Source of the DNA: Spirometra erinaceieuropaei
Lineage: Eukaryota > Platyhelminthes > Cestoda > Diphyllobothriidea > Diphyllobothriidae
Direction of reading: 5' to 3'
Length of the DNA: 64,000 nucleotides
NCBI GenBank assembly: GCA_902702965.1
Contig: CACRXP010000225.1
Span: 14,708-78,707 of the forward strand
The notes below the pieces were generated by a model. The model did no database searches and was not told where the DNA came from. It worked only from the letters and a program-made list of their open reading frames with translations. Each line of letters opens with the position of its first letter. The first letter of the stretch is position 1. Of this stretch, positions 22,721 through 34,090 are shown in pieces. The translations under genes and the position numbers were made by a program.

Positions 22721-23214
22721 GGCAACCAAACAGTCATCGACCGGGAGGCACTACCCATAGAGTACACACACTCTCCTCACATACATGAGAGTGTCCCCAT
22801 GTCTGTCTTCTGTGAACTTCTATCTGACCTAGGTGCATGTTGTTCTCACCTCCCCCCTCTTTCCCTTACCAACCTGAAGTACGCTTTGTATAGTTGGTTT
22901 TTGACTTTGACCTTGGGAGTGAGGACCACCCTTGTCGTTTAGAATCCTTCCTGTACGAACGCAGGTTTGCGCTGTCTAGAGTCAAGTGGTAAATTCGGTC
23001 GACTCCTTCGTTCTGAATACGCGTATCCACTATTGAAGTTTGTGCCTTGCTTATTCTTGAGTATTTGTTAATATAACCGTACAGGACCCAGATGCGGTTT
23101 TCATTTGTTTGACTTGACGTACGCCTTACTCCAGGACACCGAATTGTCAGTTACACTAACATTGACCTTAATTCGAAGCCTCCATGGAATTTAGGGTAAG
23201 TCTACCTGCAGTAG
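22721..23214. other. No gene recognised
   Basis: No motif was recognised. Confidence 0.45.
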
Positions 23215-23515
23215 ACGTTGACACAGGCGCTCTATCTCCCGTGGCCAACCCAGATTATCGCACGCCGCCTCAACCACCTGATGACAGTGATGTGTACTCC
23301 AGTTACTTGACACACGAACACCACTCACAGCCCATGTCACTCCACTTACCCAACGGCCATCACACTCTGACCTTGTCATACGAGTGGTGTTGGACCAGTG
23401 AGTGTTAATAACCCTTGAGACACTAATAATCCCCGTGAACTCTCATATTTTTAATTTGTGTGCAATTGCAAAGGCCTGATGATGAACTGCTGAAAACATG
23501 TGTTTCCCAACTTGA
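23215..23515 (+). pseudogene. PLE 3' terminal fragment (PLE-4 family)
   Basis: A degenerate version of the segment following the endonuclease in the 29629-30186 and 41431-41883 copies. It has CCGTGGCCAAC, a region with GATGACAGTGATGTGTACTC, then GAGTGTTAATAACCCTTGAG. The hammerhead-like motif at 23471-23512 closes it. No catalytic domain remains. Confidence 0.6.
23471..23512 (+). ncRNA. Hammerhead-ribozyme-like motif, degenerate
   Basis: CTGATGA (23476-23482), then TGAAA, then AACATGTGTT as a short stem III. Stem I pairs only partly (GG with CC). Confidence 0.45.
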
Positions 23516-23704
23516 CTTGTCAAGTGTAACATGGGCATATTCACAGAAGTTAACCTGTTTTTATCGTTTAGACTGTGTTCAGGACCGTGATCTTGCTCGT
23601 TTTCGTCGATTTATGAGCAAATCCAGCCTGCGGCGTTCTCCTTACTTGTTACTCACCTTAGGAGACGACTGGTAGCACTTGAGAAGCCGTCGGGAATATT
23701 GTTA

Positions 23705-24010
23705 GATACGGGTACATTCTGCTGTTTACGCTCGTTTCAAATTGTACACTAGCAGCACATTTCAATATGTATCTCCTTTAGTGCTTCCAGTGGAATTCAA
23801 GTTTCCCACCACGATTTCTGTATACACCGGTGCATTTACAGTAGATGTGCCAACTCATGAAATGTTAACCGGAATTCTGAAATGCGTTTTCACCCCGAAA
23901 AGATCACCTGAGTAGGGTTGTAAGATTAGTCATCCAGAAGCACAATTCCATGATAGTTAAAATACTTCAGGATGCCGGCTTTTGAGCGGACTTCTTTCCA
24001 GTTTTTAACA
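23705..24010 (+). repeat. Direct repeat, first copy, with one fold-back arm (copy 3)
   Basis: Shares GGGTACATTCTGCTGTTTA and the following 300 bases with 24790-25085, including the start of a fold-back arm (CTCATGAAATGTTAACCGG at about 23853). The right arm is missing here, so this is a truncated or duplicated element. Confidence 0.7.
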
Positions 24011-24789
24011 GACAGGTAATTCAGAATCTGTCTGTATGGAAGATCGGGTGAAAACACTGAAAATCATGAAGTATTCAGCAATATTTCGAGGCTGAGCTGA
24101 AACTTGACGTAATCCAAAACGAATAAAAAGTATAAATTAATTTAACGGAAGAAAAGTTCTCTCTATAAACACAAAATGGTATGTTTACGATCATGCCTGT
24201 CAGTTCTATTTAAATTTATTAGGCACCAACCGGCCTCATGGCATGCCACCTTTTGAAAACTTTTGATCCTACGACGTCCCCATCGACGAAATCAAGCAAA
24301 ATCCAGCCTCTGCTGTTGAAACTCATCTGATTTTATTCTAAAAAGTAGAGGAAGTTATGAAACACTGGAAAACTGTTTTGGAATCTGCACCCAGAATGTA
24401 GGCAGTTGAAAAGCCATCATATATGAAGTCACACTACTTATTAGACGATATTTAGATGTAAACTTCACTAAAACATTGTTTTTAGACGTTATTTTATGTC
24501 TACTTTCATATTTACTACGTGTTTGGTATGATAATACATTCTATACATATAAAAACGAACTTTACTTAATTAGAGCCATTTTTGACGTTTTCGGGATATT
24601 GCGCTTTTCTAAAGAAATCGGTATTTCTAAATAACGCAACACTGCCCTTAATGGTTCTTTTATGTTTTTAAGTCTTTTAAACTTGTACTTAATCAACATA
24701 GAAATCGGACTCATGAAATGGTGTCGGTTTGCGAGTGACTGGCAATCATTCGTAAATTTCGACACATTTCATCAGTTAGGTCACTAACT
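24011..24789. other. No gene recognised; AT-rich
   Basis: AT-rich sequence with no recognised motif. It separates the two direct repeats. Confidence 0.5.
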
Positions 24790-25085
24790 GTAGGTGCGGG
24801 TACATTCTGCTGTTTAAGCCTGTTTCAAGTTGTACACTAGCAGCACATTTCAATACGGGCCCCTTTAGTGCTTCCAGTGGAATTAAAGTTTCCCACCCGA
24901 TTTATGTATACACCGGTACATGTACAGTAAATGTGCTAAGTCATGAAATGTTAACCGGAATTCTGAAATGCGTTTTCGACTCGAAAAGATCGCCTGAGTA
25001 GGGTTGTAATATCAGTCACTCTGAAGCATAATTCAAGGATAGTTCAAATACTTCAGGATGCCGGCTTTTGAGTGAACTTCTTTCC
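24790..25085 (+). repeat. Direct repeat, second copy, overlapping fold-back copy 4
   Basis: See 23705-24010. The copy includes about 130 bases outside the fold-back end, so the duplication involved flanking DNA as well. Confidence 0.7.
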
Positions 25086-25878
25086 AGTACAAAAAACGAC
25101 TACTTGATTAGCATGAAATTTTTGCGTTGACTTTCAAGGCTTTTATACATTCAAATATTTCTCGTAGAAAACATGCATGCAAATATTCATTCTTTTACCT
25201 ATTTGGAAGAAAAGTACGTATTCTTCAAATAATATACTTGAAGAAGAGGTATAATTCGGTTTTAAAAAACTTTTCCAATTTCCAAATAATTTAGAACCCG
25301 GCATGCCGTTAAACTTGCATTTAGGGTTTCCAAACTACAAGCTGTATATTTTCCGTGTAGGGAAAATCATACATTTCTATACGCTATTAAGGGGAGGCCG
25401 TGAGATTCATAGAATTTTGCAGTGGATTTTAGCCATATTGCAGACTTTACAAGCAAGATTATTAAAGGCAGAGAAACGATGTTTCATGAGCGGACATTTC
25501 ACGGTCCTAAAAATCTCGTAATTAGAAACTTTTTAAAACTAAATTACGCCCTTCCTTTGAAAAAGACGTACTTTTCTCCCAAAAGAGTAAAGGAATGAAT
25601 ATTTTAATGCATGTTTTCTATGGGATATAATTGAATTTATAAGAGCATTGAAAATCAATCTGAAAACGTCCTGCTACTTAAGTAGTCCTTTTGATTGAAT
25701 GTAGTTTTTACACGTAGCTGGACAGAAGTTCGTTCAAAAACCGGCATCCTAGTATTCGGATTATCATGGGATTATGCTGCAGGGTGATTTATACTACAGC
25801 CCTACTTAAGTAATTTTTTCGAGTCGAAATGCATTTTAGAATTCCGATTAACATTTCATGAGTTAGCACATCTATTGC
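24923..25878. mobile_element. Fold-back element copy 4
   Basis: The left end TACAGTAAATGTGCTAAGTC and right end GAGTTAGCACATCTATTGC pair. Inner landmarks CTTCAGGATGCCGGCTTTTG and ACCGGCATCCTAG also pair. About 955 bases, with no coding frame. Confidence 0.75.
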
Positions 25879-26384
25879 ACTTAACAATTTCGGCCATTGA
25901 CACTGAGGGACAGTTATGTCGCAGATGGTGTGACTACAGTCCCCGAGTCCTTTATTCTGTCCACAAATTCCCGTTTGTCGCGACACATTTGCGGTATTTG
26001 CTGACAGTGGATCGGTTTCACTTTCACTGCCAAGCATTTTGCGAGTTTCTCATGACTAGAATTAGACGCACAGGAATGTTTTATTTTCTGAATTTATGCC
26101 AATGGGAAGGGACAACCACAAAAATGCTCAAAAAGGAATGAAATTGCCTCTGTTTTTATCGACTGTTGGCGACTGTTTAAATGTAATCCTCAAATTTGCC
26201 TTCGAGAACAACTTGTCTTCGGATGTGCATGGCATTCGCTCGAACGCCCTCCAGCTGGTTTTAACGTTTCAACCCCTGTAATCCTGCGATTTCTATGCAG
26301 CGGCTTTCAGTACCGGTTCGGACATGCGTTTGCAGACACATACTCTACCTTGAAGAAGGTGACACGATCGTTGGGACAAGAGCT
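25879..26384. other. No gene recognised
   Basis: Short frames at 25875-26281 show no familiar motif. Confidence 0.4.
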
Positions 26385-26434
26385 TTATTAGCCTGACGTT
26401 TCGGGTTCCCGCTCGAACCCATCATCAGAGACAA
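26385..26434 (-). ncRNA. Hammerhead-ribozyme-like motif, class 2
   Basis: On the minus strand the order is GTCT, CTGATGA, one extra T, GGGTTC, a short loop, GAACCC, GAAACGTC, AGGC. Stem II has six pairs. Stem I pairs GTCT with AGGC. Stem III is a self-complementary ACGT, as known for dimer-forming PLE hammerheads. The extra T after CTGATGA is atypical. It lies downstream of the PLE-3 coding remnant, at the expected end. Confidence 0.65.
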
Positions 26435-27560
26435 TGCAGATACAGGTGGTTCATGCATAAGGGGCTGCAGTATTTATAGGATGCAGTCGTCATGCTACCG
26501 CATACCTATAAATGTTCACGGCTCCCCCCTTCATCAGGGATCGTTGCACGGGGTGTGATGATCGACATTCGCGTCGTTAATTGCTGCAATGCCATCACGT
26601 GCGGTGGATGTTGGTGTGATGATTACTCGACCATCTGATCCACCGACCCTGGTGTTGGGAAAAGTGTTCCCTTGTGCGCTCTCCGCGTGGCCAATTACTC
26701 CGACTAGGCGAAGCCTTAGCACCGAATATGGAAGGGGAAGGTCATTGCACTTGTTAATAGACTGGGGGCCAGTAAACCATGACTCAAGCAGCTCCCGGCT
26801 CACGCGGTTGTCACCTCTTGCGAGAATTTCGGCCTCGTCAAATTTGAATCTGTGGCCAGATCTCGTCGAATGAGCAGCAACTTGAGAACTAGCGTCATTT
26901 CTCCGCACCGCTGCAGCGTGCTCGACCATTCACGTTTGGAGCTGTCCTCCGGTTTCTCCGACGTAGCTGCTTTGTCCACAACTGCACTAGATCCGATAAA
27001 CGACTCCAGACGTTTCTTGTCGTGACAGCGGGTCATTCGGCTTTGTTACCTGACGTCTGGTGGCCACTTCCAGTCTGCGTGCAACTCCAACCCCAAGTGG
27101 TGCGAGCAGGCAGCCGACAGCCTCCAAAATGTTCTTGACATACGGAAGCGCTCGACAAAATTTAGTGTCCGTGCGGTTAGGCCTTTCGTTCCTTTTGCCT
27201 ATGCACCGGTTGACGAAGTTGCGCGGGTAGCCATTGGCTTTGAAGACCCGTTGAAGGTATTGTAGTTCAGCAACCTTGTCTTCCGGCTCACTGCAGTGTG
27301 TTTCGACACGCCGATAGAGCGTCCTTACACAACTGCGTTTGTGGCTGATTGAGTGGTTGCTGTTGAAGTTCAGTCCTTGCATCGTATTTGTCGCTTTCCT
27401 GAACACTTTGGTCTTTAGTCCACCAAAATCTTTGCGGCATACGAGGATATCCAGGAAGGCCAGCTGGTTGTTCTCTTCCTCCTCCATCGTTGAATACTTC
27501 CTGGAACTCGTCTCTTCGCTTCTATCGGCAACATACTCTACCGTAAACTTGACCATAACA
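26435..27560 (-). pseudogene. Penelope-like element PLE-3: RT C-terminus plus GIY-YIG endonuclease
   Basis: On the minus strand from 27556, the RT end shows NNQLAFLDILVCRKDFGG, FKANGYPRNFVNRC and LPYVKNILEAVGCLLAPLG. In the same frame follows the endonuclease: GVVYRI, a stop, then CSCGQSSYVGETGGQLQT, a second stop, then HAAAVRRNDASSQVAAHS and ESWFTGPQSINKCNDLP, ending at 26534. Only two in-frame stops (near 26980 and 26930) separate it from a continuous frame. The endonuclease start SSYVGETG is the YIG-type block. This family is distinct from PLE-1/PLE-2 and PLE-4. The upstream RT, including the YVDD block, is missing. Confidence 0.9.
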
Positions 27561-27689
27561 CTCGCTCCTGCAAACTTAGTGTTTAACTACGGGGACCCAG
27601 GAAGCGCCTTCAACACCACGGTTTTCTTCGGATGCTGTAGTTCCGCGAAACTGTGCATCAGATGATTCAGAAGAAGGAAACGGGATTGA

Positions 27690-27916
27690 GCGCGGGAATA
27701 TGGACATCCCCCTCCGTTAAAAATACAGATGACCTTCCCCTAAATTATAGGTATGGTTAAAGTTGTGGTTTGTGCTAGGGGGGCGAGAGGGCTATGATTG
27801 TGGTTATGGTTGGCATTAGGAGACGGGAATAAGAACTCCCCCCCCCCGGCCCTGGAGCTCAACGCAAGGCCTTCAGCGGTACTCGGGAGTGGGGAGGGGG
27901 TCCATATTTCTGTGTG
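27690..27916. mobile_element. MITE-B copy 1
   Basis: GAATATGGACATCCCCCTCC at the left pairs with GGAGGGGGTCCATATTTC at the right. The interior has GGTTATGGTTGG-type units and G or C runs. A second copy lies at 35886-36059. No coding frame. Confidence 0.55.
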
Positions 27917-27930
27917 TGACCAAAAATTAG

Positions 27931-28205
27931 ACAGAGAGATAGAGCCCCAAGGCACAACGGAACGAGTGAGTTCCGTAACACGATCAGTGAGCGTACTTCT
28001 ATCATTGTATCCTCCCGATCGAGACCGACAGGACAAGGAGCCCATGGCTAAGTGGTCAGGGGCGTTAAGCTCCTGACCAATAGGTCGCGGAATCGAGCCC
28101 TAGGTGTTCCACATATCGGCGTTGAGTATTACTGGCTGACGACGACCAATGAGCCAGAAGTGGCCATTCCAGTCTCCCTTGTTTTTGTCGGTAGTGCTAC
28201 TCTAC
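27931..28205 (+). mobile_element. SINE, tail of one unit fused to head of the next
   Basis: The tail (GGCACAACGGAACGAGTGAG) runs via CATTGTATCCTCCCGATCG into a new head with GCTAAGTGGTCAGGGGCG and GAATCGAGCCC. The anticodon-like loop here is CTCCTGA. The mirror copy in the right arm is at 49480-49745. Confidence 0.65.
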
Positions 28206-29628
28206 TTAAGAAAGAAAATATGGGTATGCAATCATTGTCTCAGGCATTTTTATTCCGAATTTCAACCTCTTGAATTTACCTGGGGCTTCCTGGATTTTGG
28301 TGTTCCTTGGCTGACAACGCCGTCTTGGAGGCAATGAACCAGCTGCTGCACACTGTGATTGTAAGCCTTCTTCAAGAGATATGAAAACGACTTTGTCTAC
28401 TCCTTTAAGCATGCAGTGTGTTCAAGAAACAATAGTTTCCAAGTAAGGAACATTCTCCTGCCTTTAGAGCATTACCGCCCAAGTTGTGAGTTCATATCTC
28501 GCCAAAGGAGGCCTTCGTACTGCATAGAGTTAACTGGTCTTCTTCGACCCAAAAGAATCGTCGGACATGTTTAAAAAGCCGATGTACGTTTCGGTAAAAA
28601 AAAAAAAGAAGTAAGCAATTGCCCAGAAGCCACCAAAGAGATTTTCCCACCCACTCCTCCATTGTCAAAACACTTTCGGGCCCCTCTTAACCTTCTAGAA
28701 TAAATGCGCATCTGTTGGCTGTCGCTGTCGACATTGACCGATCTCCGTTCACCTGCCAGTACGATAGACGGACGTTCAGTGCGTGGATCGATCTGGCCGG
28801 ACACATTTATGTTCACTTCCACTCGACCACAGGTTTTACGCTGCACATTTATTCGGTCTCCTGCAACTGCCTTCGTAAAATAATTGCTTCACAAGTTGTT
28901 TGTTGGCCGAGAAAGTCCCTATCCGTCGGTATCCGTTGGTATGCAGAGAAGTATTGGGTGTGTCCATGTAGGCATCGCCTATTTCAAGGTACTCTTACCC
29001 GGAACGAGAAGATAAACATGACTAATCAGACATTATGCGTGTTCATTTTTCCACTCGAGACCCACGATCGACTCATCCGGAGTCCTGAACTCTATGTTAA
29101 ACCACGATCAATCCTTGTGAATATCGTAGCTGAATTTATATAGTACCATCATCTTCGGCCAGCCCTAGGTCTCCCATCTCCTCAACTGCTCTCCGAGCAC
29201 CTAACGAGCACCACCGAGCACCTTACGTTCGGCGATAGCTTACCCTCGACCAATGCCTCTCAGATTCCTTAACTCGCGATGCATTCAACAAAACGCCTTT
29301 CTCGAAAGGCAGTCCGACGCCACAAGGGATGACGTCCACGGCTGCCCTGCAAAGTGGGCCCGACAGCGGAGACTAGCACATGAATTAGTTTTTAATGAAC
29401 TAGTTTGTAGTGAGGCGGATTTGTGCAGCATCTATCGCAATCTCCCCACCCATAATGCGTCGATAGGAGGACAAGGCCAAGATGACCGGATGTGGGCGGG
29501 GGGGGGCACAGTGGCAGAAAGAGTTGGCTAGTCCGTCTACGCGTGCAACACGCGACCTGATCATCAGTTTATGGGTCAGGGCAGAGTGGGCTTTACGTGT
29601 GTATATTAAAGTGCCATAAAGTTGGTTA

Positions 29629-30189
29629 ATGAAACAGTCAACGGGGGCTCATACATGCGAAATGCTCATTAACGTCGTCTTAATTAGGCAACTTTATGAA
29701 GACGAAAGTGAGGTGAAGACAGACTACCCGATTTCGAGTTCTATTCTCGCACATTTAATCGCTACCGATCACCGATTCGATGCGAAGGAAGCATTTCAGG
29801 TTGTTTATTGGACACCAACAAGCTTCTCTAAAGGCCTACGCCAACAGATACTAGCAACGGCCGAGGCAGTGGCTATATGGATAGCGAATCCAGTGTTATG
29901 CTCTCAGAAAACCCTGATAAAGGCACTCTCTCTGCCGTGGCCAACGTCAACCCGAAGTGATGACGACATGCCGCCTCAAATCCCTAATTACAGTGACGGG
30001 TGCTCTGTGTACTCAATCCAAGAACATCACTCGAAGACTTTCTTACGCCCTCCCCTAGCTCTAAGGACCAAAACCCGCCGACCTCGTCATGCGGGCGGTG
30101 TGGGAAAGATGAGTGTTAATGACTTAATAGCCCTTGAGACACCTATAAACACTGTTAATTTTGTACATTTTCATTCCTTCATGTAACTG
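29629..30189 (+). pseudogene. PLE-4-family endonuclease C-terminus and 3' end
   Basis: From about 29730 the frame reads SSSILAHLIATDHRFDAKEA, FQVVYWTPTSFSKGLRQQ and LATAEAVAIWIANPVLCSQK, then the linker PQIPNYSDGCSVYSIQ and a tail SVNDLIALETPINTVNF. It aligns with the minus-strand copy at 41431-41883 and the plus-strand tail at 43426-43610. The catalytic start of the GIY-YIG domain and all of the RT are missing. The first 30 or so codons of the open frame belong to other DNA. The frame is unusually intact for a fragment. Confidence 0.8.
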
Positions 30190-30235
30190 TACTGGACTGA
30201 CGAAGAATTACCGAAAACACGTGTTTGCAAACTTG
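30190..30235 (+). ncRNA. Hammerhead-ribozyme-like motif, class 1
   Basis: CTGACGA (30197-30203), CGAAA, then AACACGTGTT as stem III. Stem I is poorly paired here, so activity is doubtful. Confidence 0.45.
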
Positions 30236-31118
30236 ACTTTTCAAATACGTTTCTGACTAATGCAAAGGTCGACCCTGCTATAAAAACAAAACCAACTTAA
30301 AAGACGGTCCGATGGTCGATACACAGATGCACATTACATCAGCTACAATCCGCAGTGGTTCTCCTTACTTGTGAGAATTGAGACCTCTGACAGTTCGACC
30401 GTCGACCTCTAAGACTGAACGACATGCCTGATTTCTTGATCCAGTGAGGATCCTGGCGCCGAAATGAGGTCCAAATATTAGCAACCCTTGCCCATAAAAC
30501 CATGTTTTTGGAACCGGATCGTTTTAAAGACAGGCAAGATGTTCTTCACCTCCTTGTAGACAGGCACGGCTTTCTGTACTCTATGAAACAACTGATGACT
30601 CATTCGTACTCCTTTGCTTCAAGTGATGAAGCATGTATCGTCAGCGTCTTAGGCATTTCTTGAGTTATGGTGGTTTCGCGTGGGAAACGCCATCACCTGG
30701 CCAGCAACCGAACTGTTAACATTATGCCTTCTTGAATCGCAGTAGAGACCTTGCACTGAGTGACTCAAATTCTCCGTGACTCTCACTGTGCTTCATTTTG
30801 CATCCTGCAGGCTTACATGTAGGGTATTTTATTTTTCGAAACGATCGGTGAGGAAATTCACTTTTAGCCACCCCGAGTGGTCTTGAGGCCACTCAAAATC
30901 CAAGGATTTCAATCCTCGAAATCCCCGCACTTGTCATTGCAAAAGACAACTAGCCTCTGTAGGCTGTAATAGACACTTGGCCCGACTCCGCTGCCTCCAA
31001 AAGGTTGCAAACATGATAAAGCTCAGCGTGATAAGTATTCAGCCCTGAGGGCAAGGCAGACGACTCTACGCTTTCTATTTGCTGAGTGCAAACCTCCGCT
31101 CGAGGGGATTCCGCTCGC

Positions 31119-31148
31119 GTCTGATTGGACGGAGGTCACGTGACGTCG
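31119..31148. promoter_or_regulatory. Promoter-like module: inverted CCAAT box plus E-box/CRE
   Basis: CTGATTGG is followed by TCACGTGACGTC (31136-31147), which combines an E-box core and a CRE-like core. The mirror position in the right arm (47805-47831) keeps the same elements despite arm divergence. Confidence 0.35.
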
Positions 31149-32499
31149 TGCTAATCACACAGGCATGCACGCAGGCCTGCCTGCCTGCTTGCCTGTGAGA
31201 TCAATAGCAACGGGCGCGACTGATCGAAGCTACTCGCGTTCGACCGCGCGGCAGTACAGCAATTAATGGAGTGATTAACCAGTTTTTTGCACAAGATGCC
31301 GTCTGAGAAGGGATCAGGTTTTGTGAGACATATGACACAAAACGGAGTTGAGGCCATAAAAATGAATCCACTGTCCTGGGGAGGGCGTCGACTGATCGGA
31401 TTGCGAGACCGGATCGTCCCGTTGAGCCTCGGAAGTCACGCCATAACCCTCGTAGGCGGTCGCAAAACGACCATTAATGAGGAAAGAAATGACTTCCGAT
31501 AAAGAAAAGGAGGACCGGGAGGGCTGTTGCTGGTTTGTTAGTGGTCGTCAGCCAGCCATACACAACCTCGGGTTTGGATAATTTGGAATACGAACACGGC
31601 TTCTGTGACTGCTTCAGTAGCCTACTTCGTCATCTTCGCGGTGGTCAGAGCAGAGCCTTTAACACTAGAACTTTAACAATGAAGCATGCAGTGCACGACC
31701 ATAGCGTGAGAACCATGATTCAAAACCCCAGTCAAGAATCCCTTCCTTTCGACTTTCCGCGGAGGGCGCGCTCTCAGTGCAGGCGCTGGAGCAATTGCGC
31801 TACCGCAGTCCTTGAATCCATGTTCTGGTTCGTCAGCTCAAGGTAGTGGTTTCCTTTGGTCCTCCCCCCCCCCAGACTGAGTCTTGTTTGAATACACATG
31901 AAAAATTATTGTACAATGTGGAGACACAAAAATGCAGGGTGCCGGAAAATCATTTCAAACTTGATTGGTCATCGAGATTTTCCTTAAAGGCATTTTCGAA
32001 AAGTGGTAAAATTCTGAATTTATTTCGCTGCACCGAGGATAGAATACGTTGTTCCAGACCTCAATTTTTGACGTTCACCATGCCGGTTATTTACCATTGC
32101 CCATATGCGTACCATCACTCTTGGCACAATTTTGGGCACAATTTTTGGGCTCATAGTCGATAGGAAGCTTCACAAATTCCTTGGCAAAATGACCCTCTGT
32201 CCTCTGACCGCAAAATTAACGTCATACGATCGTCTACCAGAGATACTTCAATCATATTTTACTCTGGAGTTGTCGTTTACAAGGCGGTTTTTACAGTTTA
32301 GACAACCTGTCAAACATTCTGACATGTAATGTCTCCCGAGAGTGGTGTTTACTGAACTATCATGAATCCTGAGCGAAAATGAACATTTATGTGTTGCTCT
32401 TGGAACTCCTCGTCTACAGCCCGAGTAGCCGGTCGCGTAGCGACTAGCAATCAATAATCAGAGATCTATTGCGGTCGCAGACAGGAGGCGCTGTAATGG

Positions 32500-33180
32500 T
32501 CATTTCCGGACCACTAGAATGCTAGGCGCTATGCCACCGTCTGTGCCATGCAAGCAGGCCACCCGATAGATGCACTGGAACAACACGGGAGCCGTACTGG
32601 ATTCTGGCAGGCGTTATCGGGAATGCGCACCATAACAAATGCCAACGTTTCGGGGCGCGGTGGCAGCCCCAGTTGCCGGCGGATATCACGCATATTTGGG
32701 CCCCGGCCGTCACCCCCCCCCCCCCCATTGTTGTTGTTGGTTAAAATCCTGGTCATTTGCTGTGCGAGGGGTGTGGAGTGAAGAGCCAAGGTGCGGGCTC
32801 GTCTGTGCCATCCACCTGGGCTCTCTTGCGCATCTGGCCTTCTTGACTCTGTCTTAACGCGGGGCCCAGGCGTGGGAGGAGGAGGAGGAGGAGGAGGAGG
32901 AGGAGGAGGAGGGAGTGCCGTAGATACTGTGCAAGTCTTTGAACACTATAACCTAACTCATGCACAAGTCTCCGTGACTGTTGTCCCCTTGCTGTGAAAC
33001 ACCCGGTGGGCATCGTCGGCAAGAATGGTCGAACTGTCGTGATGCAACCGTCCGCTTGGGCTCCATGTTTGCAGTTCCAAGGCACACTGGAAATGGTTGT
33101 CTCCATCTTGCTAACTACATATTCCTTAGTCGTGTCTACAGAAGGTGAGCACGGTAGCTCAAGTTTAAAGGTCATTTAAC
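32500..33180 (+). repeat. Dispersed repeat A, copy 4
   Basis: Has a C-run at 32716-32728, a short TTG tract and a (GGA)n tract at about 32876-32912, plus the usual flanks. Its mirror partner is copy 5 at 45125-45760. Confidence 0.65.
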
Positions 33181-33349
33181 GTGAATGTGGGGTGAGTGAC
33201 CAATTGAAATCAGGTGCAAACTTTGTGTGCATTAGTACTTAGGGGTGGCGGTACTATGAAATGACGCAAATTGTCCAGCAGCAGTCATTCCAGCATCCCA
33301 GTTTATATTGGTAAGAGCTTCTTGATTCAGCTACGCCCCGCGCTGCTAC

Positions 33350-33560
33350 TACAAACTCAACTGAGATCGAATATCTTTTAAACAAAGATCGGTAATTAAA
33401 TATAATAGAAGTGTAAATCCCCAGAGGAGCTGCTCCCAACTCCATTAGTTTACAGTACAGGAGAGAAGAACAAAGGATACACAAAATGTCCACCGCGTGC
33501 ATCTCTATTTCCACCACATCATCAATGCTTACGTCTTCCGCCCGCGTGCACAAACTGTGG
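33350..33560 (-). repeat. Dispersed repeat C, copy 1
   Basis: Reverse of a segment also at 43183-43425 and 44697-44936; landmarks are CACAGTTTGTGCACGCG and TTACACTTTTATTA. Function unknown. Confidence 0.6.
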
Positions 33561-33768
33561 CCAGGTCGCGCTGAAAACAACCTGCACCGCTCTGTGCCAA
33601 ATATTGCAGTGTCCTCGAAATATCGCACAGATATGGCCGCCTTGTCACACATGCGTACTGGCAGCAAGTAGCCATATTTTGTTCGACGCTGCCATCAGGG
33701 CCCTCGAGTGCGCACGTACACCGCTCACGCGTGACTAGCATTCGAGTGACCTTGATTCTGTGCAGTTC

Positions 33769-33896
33769 NNNNNNNNNNNNNNNNNNNNNNNNNNNNNNNN
33801 NNNNNNNNNNNNNNNNNNNNNNNNNNNNNNNNNNNNNNNNNNNNNNNNNNNNNNNNNNNNNNNNNNNNNNNNNNNNNNNNNNNNNNNNNNNNNNNN
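33769..33896. other. Assembly gap (N)
   Basis: 128 unknown bases inside the left arm of the inverted duplication. Frames drawn across it are meaningless. Confidence 1.
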
Positions 33897-34090
33897 AGGC
33901 GGAATGTATGCGTGTTTGTCCGCTAGAACAGCTGCCGTTCGATCGTTTGTTGCAGGGATTTCCAAATCCCACCTACCATCAGACTGCGATGCAAACTTCT
34001 GCCATAGTATCTGTCTCAGAACTGTTAACTCAGAGGGTGGTTCACGAAATCAGGAAGCCGGTGGGCGCTTGATGACTGCCTGGGAAGCCT

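Larger units (their letters stand above)
29095..30400. mobile_element. Insertion present only in the left arm
   Basis: The right arm runs directly across this point (about 48560-48590). The insert contains a scrap of repeat A (near 29385-29460) and the PLE-4-family fragment, so it is probably composite. Confidence 0.6.
27931..34090 (+). repeat. Large inverted duplication, left arm
   Basis: Collinear, in reverse complement, with 44400-49745. Anchor pairs by eye: 28600-29060 with 48590-49080; 30400-30720 with 48265-48560; 31000-31800 with 47150-47990; 31870-32340 with 45930-46385; 32500-33180 with 45125-45760; 33270-33720 with 44560-45020; 34010-34090 with 44400-44480. This arm has an extra insertion at about 29095-30400. 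The arms are clearly diverged, so the duplication is old or the whole block is a mobile unit. Similar reading frames occur in both arms and on both strands, so they do not indicate a gene. Confidence 0.8.

Noticed and set aside
28571..29143. Conserved frames in both arms of the large inverted duplication (also 48607-49113)
   Set aside because: Frames on both strands are equally shared, which reflects DNA similarity rather than coding constraint; no motif was found.
31287..31502. 71-codon frame repeated at 47446-47661
   Set aside because: Same reason: it lies in the duplicated arms and shows no recognisable domain.
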